This document shows, one piece after another, positions 46,310 to 58,610 of a stretch of 64,000 nucleotides of DNA; position 1 is the stretch's first letter, and every line of letters begins with the position of its first letter. The DNA is from Bos javanicus (lineage: Eukaryota > Chordata > Mammalia > Artiodactyla > Bovidae): contig NC_083873.1 in NCBI RefSeq assembly GCF_032452875.1, positions 75,017,987 through 75,081,986 of the forward strand, written 5' to 3'. The notes beneath the pieces are model-generated. The model made no database searches. It saw only the letters and a program-made list of their open reading frames with translations, and was not told where the DNA came from. The translations under genes were made by a program, and so were the position numbers.

Positions 46310-47190
46310 ACTTACAAAACAAAAAGACAAGAAGACAATGGTATATGAGTTCAATCCGGAAGAGACTTTCATATTAATTAATGATTTTAATTTGCATTTT
46401 TATAAGCAGTGCAACAGTGCCAATAGATCATGAAATTCCAATGCACAACATGTATTACATTTGGAAAGCAATGACAGGAAGGTACAGTTAAAGGAAATAG
46501 ATAGTGGCTTTGCTTTGGATCGACCAGTAGAAACCGTAACCACTGCAAAGGTCCATTAATCATCAAGTTATAGTAGCAGGACCTCGCAGTTGGGTAGAAT
46601 GGACTATTTGCATTAAAAACCTGTCAATTTGAAATGCAATAAAAAAATCAATAATAATACATTTAAATTCAAACAGTCATCACAGCCCTGCAATAGCAAT
46701 CAGTCATATTTACCAAGGCCTCGTTTGTAATAATCTTCATGATCCCTATATAATTACTAGCTTTGCCTCTTGAATTATCAACAGCTCTCACAGCTTATTG
46801 CTTCATTCTTGCTTAATAAGCATCTGCAATCAATAATCTTGCCACAGAGTAAGAGGCAACCAGCCAGCCAAACCTAGGGTGTAAACGCTGCAGAGGTGAT
46901 CATTACATCTGTGGGAATGACCATGAGGTGGCTGTGCTAAAGGGAAAGGCAGTAGATAAAGAGGTAATTTACAAAATCTCCTTACTGGAAAGTATGGGTC
47001 TTACCAGGCTGGTGGTGTCTCAGCAATAGGAAATAGTCAACCTCAAAAACACATCTTCAAATGCCTCCCTAAATTTGCTGTCACAGTGATCATCATCTCC
47101 AGCAGCTGTTTCTGTATCTTACTATCAATGTAACACTTTCAGTTTGCCTGAAATGCTTTTTATCTGACTGAAAAAGCAAACAGGTATGTT
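46310..47190. promoter_or_regulatory. Candidate conserved noncoding element / enhancer
   Basis: A repeat-free block less AT-rich than its surroundings and dense in factor-binding words: POU octamers ATTTGCAT at 46390-46397 and 46606-46613, TAATTAATGATTTTAAT just before the first, CAATCAATAATC near 46828, GTGTAAAC near 46881. No coding frame. The call rests on motif density and absence of repeats; conservation could not be tested here. Confidence 0.4.
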
Positions 47191-47548
47191 GTTCATTCAC
47201 ATAGTATATGATGAAGAATAGGAATTTATATGCAAATTTGAGTATTAGTGACACTTTGATGACAGGAGTTTAAAGACCAATTGTAGCTGTCTAAAATGTT
47301 TTAAAACCCCCTATTAATGTCATTCACATGAAAAATAAAATTGAAGATTTCAATGGAGAAAATATGTGGATAACAACATCATATTGCCTATTTTTTGTCT
47401 GAGTTCTAAAGATTCCCATGTTTTTGCAAAAGGAAGATTTGAAACACCATCAGGACAATATCATTTAATGTTAGTATTAGATCTTTGACTCATCCAGTCC
47501 CACTGTTTTTCTAACACAACAGACTTATTTCCTGCCTTTATATTTATG
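47191..47548. other. AT-rich unique DNA
   Basis: Nothing recognised. Confidence 0.45.
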
Positions 47549-47752
47549 TGTGTGTGTGTTAGTTGCTCAGTCATGTCTGACTATTTGCAACCCCATGGAC
47601 TGTAGTCCACTAGGCTCCTCTGTCCATGGAATTCTCCAGGCAAGAATACTGGAGTGAGCTGTCATTTCCTTCTCCAGAGGATCTTCCTGACCCTGGGATT
47701 GAACCCAGGTCTCCTGTATTCCAGATGAATGCTTTACCATTCATCTGGGAAG
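47549..47752 (-). mobile_element. Bov-tA SINE with (TG)n edge
   Basis: A short (TG)n run borders the body at left; the head at right is worn (TTTACCATTCATCTGGGAAGC). Confidence 0.88.
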
Positions 47753-48279
47753 CACTCACTGCTTACTTCCTAGACTGGAATTTTCCTCTCTTTCCATCCT
47801 CATTGACTTTACCTGACTATGTATCTCAACTAACAACTTCTCTCCAATCCTGACTTATGCTAATATGCAAATTTTTGAAAATGTTTTCACTTGACACATT
47901 TTAATTTACTTATTCATATATAAATATATCATTATATACATCACATATCACTCATGTGAAGATAACATATGTATATATCATGTGTCTTTATACATTTATT
48001 TTTTTCTGGATTCTCTCAAATCTATAAGCTCTTTAAAGGTAACTGCAGAGCAAAATACCTTGTAAATGGATGGTAGGCCATAAATAATTTTATAACGCAG
48101 TGAGAATAGGAAATCTAATTAGGGTTAGTGCGTGTGAAATCTCTATTGTAGAAGTATATGTATGACAATATAAACAGGGAGAGATATTTTGAGAGCTAAG
48201 AGGGGAAAACTTCAAAGCAAGCCTTATCATTCGTTTCATATTCTTAGATAGCATATTATTTGGTCTCTGTGCAGTGAAG
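47753..48279. other. AT-rich unique DNA
   Basis: Nothing recognised. Confidence 0.45.
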
Positions 48280-48289
48280 GATCTATTCT

Positions 48290-48506
48290 CTTTTTGTTGT
48301 TGTTTAGTTGCTAAGTTCTGTCTGACCCTTTGGTGACCCCATGGACTGTAGCCCACGAGATGCCTCTCTCCATGGGATTTCCCAGGCAAAAATACTGGAG
48401 TGTGTTGCCATTTCCTTCTCCAGGGGATCTTCCCAAGCCAGGGATAGAATCCATGTCTCCTGTACTGCAGGTGGATTCTTTACCACTGAGCCATCTGGGA
48501 AATCCT
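48290..48506 (-). mobile_element. Bov-tA SINE
   Basis: Complete, with TTGTTGTTGTTTAG edge, body, and head ending GAGCCATCTGGGAAATCC. Flanked by the 10-bp duplication GATCTATTCT at 48280-48289 and 48507-48516. Confidence 0.93.
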
Positions 48507-48901
48507 GATCTATTCTTTATTAAGAATTAGTATACGCATATGGAATTTTGGTCTACTTTCATTTAGCGTAATACTTTAAGAGTTCATCCATGTTGTAGCA
48601 TGTACTGACTGTAAGAACAGGCCAAATTTCATTAACCCAATTATCATTTGATGGGCATTTGTGTTATCTCCATTTTTGGGTATTATGATTAATGCTGCGG
48701 TGAACATTTGTGCAGAAGACTTTTGCATGGAAACGTTTTAAATCACTTGGACACATAATTAAGAGCAGAATTGTTGAATAACATAGAACTCTATTTAAAT
48801 TTTTGTGGAAAGACCAGAGAGTTTTCCCAGTTGCTGCTTCATTTTACATTTCAATAAGCATTCACTCTACATCCCAGCCAAAATTTGTAACTTTCCCAAT
48901 T

Positions 48902-48989
48902 TTTTATTTTTATTTTTTTTCTAATTTTATTTTATTTTTAAACTTTACATAATTGTATTAGTTTTGCCAAATATCAAAATGAATCGCCA
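48902..48989 (-). mobile_element. Very short young L1 3' end
   Basis: Only about 90 bases including the T-rich edge: CTAATTTTATTTTATTTTTAAACTTTACATAATTG and TTTTGCCAAATATCAAAATGAATC match the end of the L1 at 2382. Older L1 sequence continues on both sides. Confidence 0.85.
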
Positions 48990-49144
48990 TTCTCCTCAGT
49001 ATAGAGTTATACCTTTTTATGGTTTTGATTTTCATTTCTCTAATAACTAATGATGTTCAACATCTTTTCATCTGTTTTTTTGTTCATCTATATTACTTAC
49101 TTAGATAAATGAAGAAATACATTATATATTTTAATTACCTTTTA

Positions 49145-49463
49145 AAAAAATTATTTTATTTTTGGCTATACTGAATCTTTATTGCTGCACATGGACTTTC
49201 TCTAGTTGTGGTAATTTCGGACTAGAGTTGCAATTCTCATTGCATGTGGCTTCTCATTGATGTGACTTCTCTTGTGGAACATGGGCTCTAGGGGACACAG
49301 TCTTCAGTAGCTGCAACTTATGGCCTCTAAAATACTGGTTCAGTAGTTGTAGATGCATGGGATCAGTTGCCCCATAGCATGTGGGATCTTCCTGGACCAG
49401 GAATAGAACCAGTGTCCCTGCATTGCAATGCAGATTCTCAACCACTAGACCACCAAGGAAGCC
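49145..49463 (-). mobile_element. CHR-type SINE
   Basis: Same family as 25218: GACTTTCTCTAGTTGTGG, CACAGTCTTCAGTAG, CATGTGGGATCTTCCTGGACCAGG and the terminal CCAAGGAAGCCC. It is inserted in the ancient L1. Confidence 0.85.
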
Positions 49464-49779
49464 CAATTAGGTTGTCTTTTAATTGTTGAGTCATAAGAAT
49501 TCTTTAAATAGTCCTAGGTATTAGACTCTTTTAGATAATGTACTTTGCAAGATTATTTGGAATTTTGTGTATTGTCTTTTCACTTTCTTGAAAGTGTCCT
49601 TTGAAAGACAAATTTCATATTTATCTTTTTTCTTTGAACTTTTTTTCTGTCATGTCAGAGAAACTATTGTTTAATCAAAAGTTATAAAGATTTCCATCGA
49701 GTCTTTTACTTTAAGTTCTCATTTCTATTTAATTGAACTATATTTATCTTTACTCCAGTAGAATAGAGTCATCATTATT

Positions 49780-49991
49780 GTGTGTGAAAGTTGCTCAGTC
49801 ATGTTCCACTCTTTGTGACCCCATGGACTATAGCCTGCCAGGCTCCTCTGTCCATGGGGATTCTCCAGGCCAGAATATTGGAGTGGGTAGCCATTCCCTT
49901 CCCCATGGGATCTTCCCAACCCAGGGATGGCACCCAGGTCTCCCGCATTGCAGGAGGATCCTTTATCATCTGAGCCACCAGCGAAACTCAA
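49780..49991 (-). mobile_element. Bov-tA SINE
   Basis: Inserted in the ancient L1 with an 11-bp duplication TCATCATTATT at 49769-49779 and 49992-50002. Confidence 0.94.
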
Positions 49992-50473
49992 TCATCATTA
50001 TTATAGCTTGGTAGTAAGTTTTGAAATAAAGTGCTAATTCTCCAACATTGTTATTTTCCAATTTTTCTTAGTTACTGGGAGTTTCATGAACCTTCACATG
50101 GATTTTTTAATCACCTCATCAATTTTTACAAAAAGGTCACCTGAATTTCTGATAAATTGCAATGAATCTATAGGTCAGTTTAGGAGCGCTTAACAATAGT
50201 TGCTCTTCCAGTCAGTGAACATGGGATATCTTTCCGTTTATTTAGATGTTTAATTTTTTTCAATGTTGTTTTGTAGTTTTCAGCATAAAATTCTTATACT
50301 TTTTGGTTAAATTTTTCATAAGTAACTTGTTATTGATGCAATTGTAAAATGAATTGTTTTCTTAACTTCATTTCATGATTGTTCATTGCTAGTATATAGA
50401 AATACAATTAACTTTTATATTTTGTTCTTGTATCCTTCAACCCTACAGAATTCATTTACTAGCTCTAAGTTTA

Positions 50474-50488
50474 TGTGTGTGTGTGTGT
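50474..50488. repeat. Short (GT)n
   Basis: Seven to eight GT units in the ancient L1. Confidence 0.85.
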
Positions 50489-50934
50489 AGGTTTGCAAGT
50501 TTTGTGTTGTAAATGAATTTCTAAGGAATTTTAATACATAATATCACAAAACCCGCAAGAAGAAACAATTTTACTTCCTTTCTAATCTATATGCCCCATT
50601 TTTCTTTTACTTCCAAATTTCTTGGCAAGAATCTTAGTAAGATATTTAAACATGATCAGTAACAGCAGACATATTTGTCTCATTCTTCATTTTATAAGGA
50701 ACATTTTCAGTCATTCATCGTTAATTATGTTAACTGTGGGGTTGTTTCATAGATGATCTCTAACAGAGTGAGGATATTGCCTTGTATGCCTAGTTTGATG
50801 AGTGTGGGTTTGTTTTTTGTTTTTTTTTTTGATCATCAAAGAGTGCCCGATTTTGTCAAATACCTTTTCTTTACCAATTTAGATGGTCATGTTATTTTTC
50901 TTTTTAATATGTATAGTACTTTGAGTATTTTTTA

Positions 50935-51707
50935 AATTTTTATTGGAGTATAGTTGATTTACAATGTTGTATTAGTTTCAGGTATACAACAGAGTGAATC
51001 AGTTATACATATACATATATACAATCCTTTAGATTCTTTTCCCATAAAGGCATTACAGAATATTGAGAAGAGTTCCCTGTTCTATACAGTAGGTTCTTGT
51101 TAGTTATCTATTTTTTATATAGTGGTGTGTATATATCAATTGCAATCTCCCAAGTTATCCCTCCCCATCTTTTCCCCTGCTAACCATGTTTGTCTTCTAC
51201 ATCTGTGACTCTACATCTGCTTTGCTATTAAGTTCATTTGTACCTTTTTTTAGATTCCACATATAAGTGATATCATGGGAAATTGATATTTGTCTTTCTG
51301 TGTCAGACTTACTTCATTCAGTATGACAAACTCAAGATCCATCGGTGTGGCTGCAAATGACATTCCATCCTTGTTTATGGCTGAGTTATATTTCATCATA
51401 TATATATATGGACATTAAGGATATTTAGATTGTTTCCATGACCTGGCTTTTTATAAATATTACTGCAATCAAATTGGGGTGCATGTATCCTATAGAACCA
51501 TATTTTTCTGTAGATATATATGCCCAGAAGTGGGATTGTTGGGTCACATGTTAGTTCTAGTTTTCATTTTTTAAAGGAACCTCCATACTTGTTTTCATAG
51601 TGATTGTACCAATTTACATCTCCATCAACAGTATAGGAAGTTTCCCTTTTCTCCACACAGTCTCTAGCATATATTATTTGTAGATTTATTGATGATGACT
51701 ATTCTGA
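50935..51707 (-). mobile_element. Second old L1, 3' end, antisense
   Basis: TTTTATTGGAGTATAGTTG near 50938 is the classic start of an antisense older L1 3' UTR; GAGTTCCCTGTTCTATACAG and CCAGAAGTGGGATTG follow. The element resumes at 52329 after a BovB insertion. Confidence 0.85.
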
Positions 51708-52328
51708 GGGGGAAACAGTGGAAACAGTGTCACACTTTACTTTTTTGGGCTCCAAAAGCACTGCAGATGGTGACTGCAGCATGAAATTAAAAGATGCTTA
51801 CTCCTTGGAAGGAAAGTTATGACCAACCTAAATAGCATATTGAAAAGCAGAGACATTACTTTGCCAACAAAGGTCCGTCTAGTCAAGGCTATGGTTTTTC
51901 CAGTGGTCATGTATGGATGTGAGAGTTGGACTGTGAAGAAAGCTGAGTGCCTAAGAATTAATGCTTTTGAACTGTGGTGTTGGAGAAGACTCTTGAGAGT
52001 CCCTTGGACTGCAAGGAGATCCAACCAGTCCATTCTGAAGGAGATCAGCCCTTAGATTTCTTTGGAAGGAATGATGCTAAAGCTGAAACTCCAGTACTTT
52101 GGCCACCTCATGGGAAGAGTTGACTCATTGGAAAAGACTCTGATGCTGGGAGGGATTGGGGGCAGGAGGAGAAGGGGACGCCAGAGGATGAGATGGCTGG
52201 ATGGCATCACTGACTCCATGGACGTGAGTCTGAGTGAACTCCGGGAGATGGTGATGGAAAGGGAGGCCTGGAGCGCTGTGATTCATGGGGTCACAAAGAG
52301 TCAGACACGACTGAGCAACTGAACTGAC
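51708..52328 (+). mobile_element. BovB 3' end inserted in old L1
   Basis: A 620-base BovB 3' end, young in wording. ATTCTGA occurs on both sides (about 51702-51708 and 52331-52337), and the L1 text GACTATTCTG/ATTGGTGTG rejoins across it. Confidence 0.93.
51819..52322 (+). pseudogene. BovB polymerase tail fragment
   Basis: Frames 51819-52055 and 52062-52322 encode the post-catalytic tail (LWCWRRLLRVPWTARRSNQS, then KLKLQYFGHLMG and RRRRGRQRMRWLDG). A single TAG at 52053-52055 divides them. No catalytic motif. Confidence 0.82.
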
Positions 52329-54916
52329 TGATTCTGATTGGTGTGAATTGATATCTTGTAGTTTTGATTTGTGTTTTTCTAATTAGTTATACTGAGCATC
52401 TTTTCATGGTTTTGGTATCAGGATGATGGTGACCTCATAGAATGTGCTTGAGAGTATTCTTTCCTCTCAATAGAGCATTCCTATGCAATTTTTGGAAGAG
52501 TTTGTAAAAGATAGGTGTTACCTCTTCTCTAAACATTTGATAGAATTTTCCTGTAAACTCATCTTGTCCTGGACTTTTGTATTTTGGAAAAGTTTTAGTC
52601 ATACTTTCAATTTCATTACTTCTGATTCATCTGTTCATATTTCCTATTTCTTCTTGGTTCAGTCTTGGAAGATTGTACATTTCTAAGAATTTGTCCATTT
52701 CTTTTATTTATTTTATTGGCATATCCTTGCTTTTAGTAGTCTCTGAAGATTCTTTGTATTTATGTGGTGTTCATTGTAGTTTCTCTTTTTTTCATTTCAA
52801 ATCAAGAAAATTCATAATTTGAGCTCTCTCTTTTTTTCTTGACGAGTCTGGGTAAAAGTTTATCAATTTTGTTTATCTTCTCAAATAGCCAGCTTTTAGT
52901 TTCATTGATATTTGCTATTGTTTACTTTATCTCTGTTTACTTCTGCTCTGATCTTTATAATTTCTTTCCTTCTACTATCTTTGGGTTTTGTTTCTTCCTT
53001 CTCTAGTTGATTTAGGTGTAAGTTTAGATTGTTCATTTAAGATTTTGCTTATTTCTTGAGATAAGATTGTATTGCAGAAAACTTCCTTCTTGGAACTGCT
53101 TTTGCTATTTCCCATAGGTTTTGGATCACTGTCATGTCTCTAGGTATTTTAGGTTTCCTCTTTGATTTCTTCAGTCATCTATTGTTTTGTAGGGCACAAG
53201 GCTATTGCTTAGCCTTCATATGATTGTGATTTTTTCTTTTTTGATTGTGATTTTTTTTAAAGTTGATTTCTGATTTCATAGTTCTACAGTCAGAAAGTAT
53301 TTTCTGCCAATTTATCTAATCTGTTATGTCATTTAAAGCCTGCCTTTCCTTATTTCTGTCTGGATGATCTGTTGATTTGTGTAAGTGGAGTTCCACACTA
53401 TTATTGTGTTGCTGTTGGTTTCTCCATTTGTGGTTGTTAGCATTTGCCTTATGTGTCAAGGTGCTCTTCTGTTGGGTACATAAATATTTATATGTTCTTC
53501 TTAGATTGATCTTTGATCATTATGTACTCTCCTTCTTTGTCTCTTGTACCAGTCTTTATTTTAAAGTCTATCTTATCTGATATGAGTGTTGCTACTCCAT
53601 TTTTATTTCCATTTACATGGAATATTTTTACCATCCCATCACTTTCAGTCTGTATGTGTACCTAGATCTGAAGCTGGTCTCCTATAGAGAGCATATATGG
53701 GTCTTGTTTTTGTATTCATTCAGCCAGCCTGTGTCTTTTGGTTGGTGTATTTATTCCATTTACATCTATAGTAATTTTTAATACGTATATTCTTATTGCT
53801 ATTTTAAAAACTATTTTGGGTTTGTTTTTGTAGATTTTTATTTCTTTCTTCTTTTGTTATTTTTTCTTGTAATTTGCTGCCTAATTTTAGTGTTATGTTT
53901 GGATTTCTTTTTTGTTTGTGTATCTCTTGTAGATTTTCTGTTTTCAGTTGCCATGAGTTTTTGATATAGCAATCAATATTTACACAAGATTGTTTCGAGT
54001 TGCTGGTCCTTTAATTTCCAATGTATTCTCAATATTGTGCATTTGAACTCTCCTCTTATCATGATTGATAGAATTTCTGCTGAGAAATCAGCTGATGAGA
54101 AATCAGTATGAAGAGTTGCTGTATTTTACTTATTGCTTTCCCCTTGTTTCTTTTATATTCCTTTTTTGTCTTTAATTTTTCTTAATATGATTATTATATA
54201 TGCTGAAATGTTCCTCCTTGGGTTTATCCTGCCTGAGACTCTCTGCACTTCCTTGACTTGGGTCACTGTTTCCTTTCCCATGTTAGGGAAGCTTTCAGAT
54301 AATGCCTACTCACTCAAATATTTTCTCTCTTCTCTTTCTGGGTCCTTTCTCTCTCTTCTCCTTCAAGGACCCTTATAATGTGAATGTTTATACATTTAAT
54401 GTTGTCCCAGAGGTCTCTGAGACTGTCTTAATTTCTTTTCATTGTTCTTTATTCTCTTCTGCAGCAGTAATTTCCACTATTCTGTCTTTTTAATTTCAGT
54501 TATTGTATTATTCATCTGCTTGTTCTTTTTGTCTAGGTGTTTGTTAAACATTTCTTTTATCTTCTTTATCTGTGCCTCCATTCTTTTCCAATATCTTGAA
54601 TCATCTTTACTATCATTACTCTAAATCCTTTTCCAGGAAGACTGACTATTTCCACTTCACTTATTTGTTCTTTTGGGGTTTTATTTTATTTCTTCATCTG
54701 GGACCTATTCCTCTGCTGCATCATTTTTTTTCCTAAATTTCTGTCATTGCAGTTTCTTCAGGCTGCAGGTGTGTAGTTCCTGCTTTTGCAGTCTGCAACT
54801 TGGTGAATGGGGCTAGTTCCCTTGTGCAGGCTTCATGGTTGGAGAGATTTGCTTTTGTTCATTAGTGGGTGGAGCAAGGTCTTTTTTCCTCTGAATGGCA
54901 GGGCTGTGGCAGAGGC
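52329..54916 (-). mobile_element. Second old L1: ORF2, ORF1 and 5' UTR, antisense
   Basis: Continues from 50935. ORF2 N-terminal region around 52800-53800 (TTCTCTAGTTGATTTAGGTG, CCCATAGGTTTTGGATCACTG), ORF1 antisense around 53700-54650 (GGTTTATCCTGCCTGAGACTC, GTTGTCCCAGAGGTCTC), 5' UTR after that. The extreme 5' end appears at 58611-58713, beyond the BovB insertion. Confidence 0.82.
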
Positions 54917-54939
54917 ATGTTTACAAGCGTGGGCAGATG

Positions 54940-55335
54940 CGATGGCACACAACGCTGACGAGAGGAGCTACCCCACATTCAAAATCAGGGAAAAACCTGG
55001 GAGGACCCCACGTCTGAGGTCAGAGGCGGCGGGCCAAGAGGAGCTACCCCACGTCTGAGGTCAGGGGCAGTGGCTGAGAGTGTCAGGCTGCGACAGCACA
55101 GGAGCAGCCAAGAGGAACTACCCCATGCCCAAGGCCAGGGGCAGTGGCCAGGAGGAGCAACCTCACGTCCAAGGAGTGGTGGCTGTGTGGGTGCAGGAGG
55201 GCCTAGAGGAGCTATTTCATATTCAAGGTCAGTGAGGCATCGGTGAGGAGATATGCCTCGTCCAAGGTAAGGAGCAGCAGCTGTGCTTTACTAGAGCAGA
55301 CGTGAAGAGACACCCCACGTCCAAGGTAAGAGAAA
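54940..55335 (+). promoter_or_regulatory. BovB 5' tandem array (putative promoter)
   Basis: About eight degenerate units of 35-60 bases built on GAGGAGCTACCCCACGTC and AAGGTCAGGGGCAG. It is the most GC- and CpG-rich part of the window. The last two units end CAAGGTAAGG (55263-55272) and CAAGGTAAGA (55322-55331), which fit a splice donor. Promoter function is inferred from position. Confidence 0.6.
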
Positions 55336-55888
55336 CCCAAGTAAGACAGTAGGTGTTGCAAGAGGGAATCAGAGGGCAGACACACTGAAACCATACTCAC
55401 AGAAAACTAGTCAATCTAATCACACTAGGACCACAGCCTTGTCTAACTCAATGAAACTAAGCCATGCCCTGTGGAGCCACCCAAGACAAGTGGGTCATGG
55501 CGGAGAGGTCTGACAGAATGTGGTCCACTGGAGAAGGGAATGGTAAACCACTTCAGTATTCTTACCTTGAGTACCCCATGAACAGTATGAAAAGCAAAAT
55601 GATAGGATACTGAAAGAGCAACTCTCCAAATCAGTAGGGGCCAAATATGCTACTGGAGATCAGTGGAGAAATAACTCCAGAAAGAATGAAGGGATGGAGC
55701 CAAAGCAAAAACAATACCCAGCTGTGGATGTGACTGGTGATAGAAGCAAGGTCTGATGCTGTAAGAGCAATATTGCATAGGAAATGGAATGTTAGGTCCA
55801 GGAATCAAGGCAAATTGAAAATGGTCAAACAGGAAATGGCAAGAGTGAACGTTGACATTCTAGGAACAGGGAAGTAAAATGGACTAGA

Positions 55889-58600
55889 ATGGGTGAATTG
55901 AACTCAGATGACCATTATATCTACTACTGCAGGCAGGAACCCCTTAGAAGAAATGGAGTATCCATCATGGTCAACAATAGAGTCCTAAATGCACTACTTG
56001 GATGCAATCTAAAAAATGACAGAATGATCTCTGTTTGTTTCCAAGGCAAACCATTCAATATTACAGTAATCCAAGTCTATGCCCCAACCAGTAATGCTGA
56101 AGAAGCTGAAGTTGAACGGGTTCTATGAAGACCTACAAGACCTTTTAGAACTAACACCCCAAAAAGATGTCCTTTTCATTATAGGGGACTGGAATGCAAA
56201 AGTAGGAAGTCAAGAAACACCCGGGGTAACAGGCAAATTTGACCTTGGAATATGAAATGAAGCAGGGCAAAGGCTAATAGAGCTTGGCAAGAGAACGCGC
56301 TGGTCATAACAAACACCCTCTTCCAACAACACAAGAGAAGACTCTACACATAGACATCACAAGATGGTCAACACCAAAATCAGATTGACTATATCCTTTG
56401 CAGCCAAAGATGGAGAAGCTCTATACAGTCAGCAAAAACAAGACGGGGAGCTGACTGTGGCTCAGATCATGAACTCCTTATTGCCAAATTCAGACTTAAA
56501 TTGAAGAAAGTAGGGAAAACCACTAGACCATTCAGGTATGACGTAAATCAAATCCCTTATGATTATACAGTGGAAGTGAGAAATAGATTTAAGGGACTAG
56601 ATATGATAGACAAAGTGTCTGATGAACTATGGACAGAGGTTCATGACATTGTACAGGAGACAGGAATCAAGACCATCCCTATGGAAAAGAAATGCAAAAA
56701 AACAAAATGGCTGTCTGAGAAGGGCTTCCAAATAGATGTGAAAAGAAGAGAAGCAAAAATCAAAGGAGAAAAGGAAAGATATAAGCATCTCAATGCAGAG
56801 TTCCAAAGAATAGCAAGGAGAGATAAGGAAGCCTTCCTCAGCAATCAGTGTAAAGAAATAGAGGGGAAAAACAGAATGGGAAAGGCTAGAGATCTCTTCA
56901 AGAAAAGTAGAGATACCAAGGGAACATTTCATGCAAAGATGGGCTCAATAAAGGACAGAAATGGTATGGACCTAACAGAAGTAGAAGATATTAATAAGAG
57001 GTGGCAAGAATACACAGAAGAACTGTGCAAAAAAGATTTTCATGACCCAGATAATCATGATGGTGTGATCAATCACCTAGAGCCAGACATCCTGGAGTGT
57101 GGAGTCAAGTGGGCCTTAGAAATCTTCACTATGAACAAAGCTAGTGAAGGTGATGGAATTCCAGTTGAGCTATCCAATCCTAAAAGATGATGCTGTGAAA
57201 GTACTGCACTCAGTAGGCCAGCAAATATTGAAAACTCAGCAGTAGCCACAGGCCTGGAAAATGTCAGTTTTGATTCCAATCCCAAAGAAAAGCAATGCCA
57301 AAGAATGCTCAAACTACTGCACAATTGCACTCATCTCACACGCTAGTAAAGTAATGCTCAAAATTCTCAAAGCCAGGCTTCAGCAGTACATGAACCATGA
57401 ACTTCCAGATATTCAAGTTGCTTTTAGAAAAGGCAGAGGAACCAGAGATCAAATTGCAAACATTTGCTAGATCATCGAAAAAATAAGAAAGTTCCGGAAA
57501 ACCACCTATTTCTGCTTTATTGACTATGCCAAAGCCTTTGACTGTGTGGATCACAATAAACTGTGGAAAATTCTGAAAGAGATGGGAGTACCAGACCACC
57601 TGACCTGCCTTTTGAGAAACCTGTATGCAGGTCAGGAAGCAACAGTTAGAACTGGGCATGGAACAACCGACTGGTTCAAATAGGAAAAGGAGTATGTCAA
57701 GCTGTATATTGTCACCCTGCTTATTTAACTTATGCAGAGTACATCATGAGAAACTCTGGGCTGGAAGAAGCACAAGCTGGAATCAAGGTTTCTGGGAGAA
57801 ATATCAATCACCTCAGATATGCAGATGACACGACCCTTATGGCAGAAAGTGAAGAGGAACTAAAAAGCCTCTTGATGAAGGTGGAAGAGGAGAGTGAAAA
57901 AGTTGGCTTAAAGCTCAACATTCAGAAAATGAAGATCGTGGCATCTGGTCCCATCACTTCATGGGAAATAGATGGGAAACAGTGGAAACAGTGTCAGACT
58001 TTATTTTGGGGGGCTCCAAAATCACTGCAGATGGTGATTGCAGCCATGAAATTAAAGGATGCTTACTCCTTGGAAGGAAAGTTATGGCCAAATTAGATAG
58101 CGTATTGAAAAGCAGAGATATTACTTTGCCAACAAAGGTCCGTCTAGTCAAGGCTATGGTTTTTCCTGTGGTCATGTCTGGATGTGAGAGCTGAAGTGTG
58201 AAGAAAGCTGAGTGCCTAAGAATTAATGCTTTTGAACTGTGGTGTTGGAGAAGCCTCTTGAGAGTCCCTTGAACTGAAAGGAGATCCAACCAGTCCCTTC
58301 TAAAGGATATCAGTCCTGGGTGTTCATTGGAAGGACTTATGCTAAAGCTGAAACTCCAATACTTTGGCCACCTGATTCAAAGAGTTGACTCATTGGAAAA
58401 GTCTGTGATGCTGGGAGGGATTGGGGGATGGGGACGACAAAAGAGAAGGGGACGACAGAGGATGACATGGCTTGATGGCTTTACCGACTCAATGGACATG
58501 AGTTTGGGTGAACTCTGGGTGTTGGTGATGCACAGGGAGGCCTGGCGTGCTGCTATTCATGGGGTCGCAAAGAGTCAGACACGACTGAGCGACTGCACTG
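55889..58600 (+). pseudogene. BovB endonuclease-reverse transcriptase polyprotein, broken
   Basis: All domains are present in order but in several frames. Endonuclease: 55889-56128 with HYIYYCRQEPLRRNG and IQVYAPTSNAEEAE, ending at an extra G near 56118. The SDHELL triad is intact at about 56463. Linker and fingers: 56501-57190 (229 codons). Then 57261-57470, the first catalytic motif FIDYAKAFD at 57516-57542, the YADD box at 57818-57829 in frame 57746-58096, and the tail to 58671. At least five frameshifts or stops (near 56118, 57174, 57470, 57678, 57975) rule out a functional protein. Confidence 0.9.
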
Positions 58601-58610
58601 AACTGATTCT

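Larger units (their letters stand above)
48540..50930 (-). mobile_element. Ancient L1 (ORF2 and 3' part), antisense, with later insertions
   Basis: L1M-class wording in reverse: TTTGGTATTATGATTAATGCTGC-like block near 48675, CTAATAACTAATGATGTTCA near 49040, TTGTTGAGTCATAAGAATTC near 49480, then ORF2 antisense (GATGCAATTGTAAAATG, TGCTAGTATATAGAAAT). It is interrupted by a tiny young L1, a CHR SINE and a Bov-tA. Confidence 0.75.
54917..58610 (+). mobile_element. Full-length-type BovB with GC-rich 5' array
   Basis: The only BovB here with its complete 5' region. 54917-55335 is a degenerate tandem array, 55345-55800 the 5' UTR proper, then endonuclease, linker, reverse transcriptase and 3' end (AGCGACTGCACTGAACTGA). 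No clear target-site duplication. It sits in the 5' UTR of the old antisense L1. Confidence 0.93.

Noticed and set aside
54807..55058. 83-codon frame entering the GC-rich region, considered as a host first exon with CpG island
   Set aside because: The GC-rich block is the BovB 5' repeat array and the upstream part is old L1 5' UTR; no host exon evidence.
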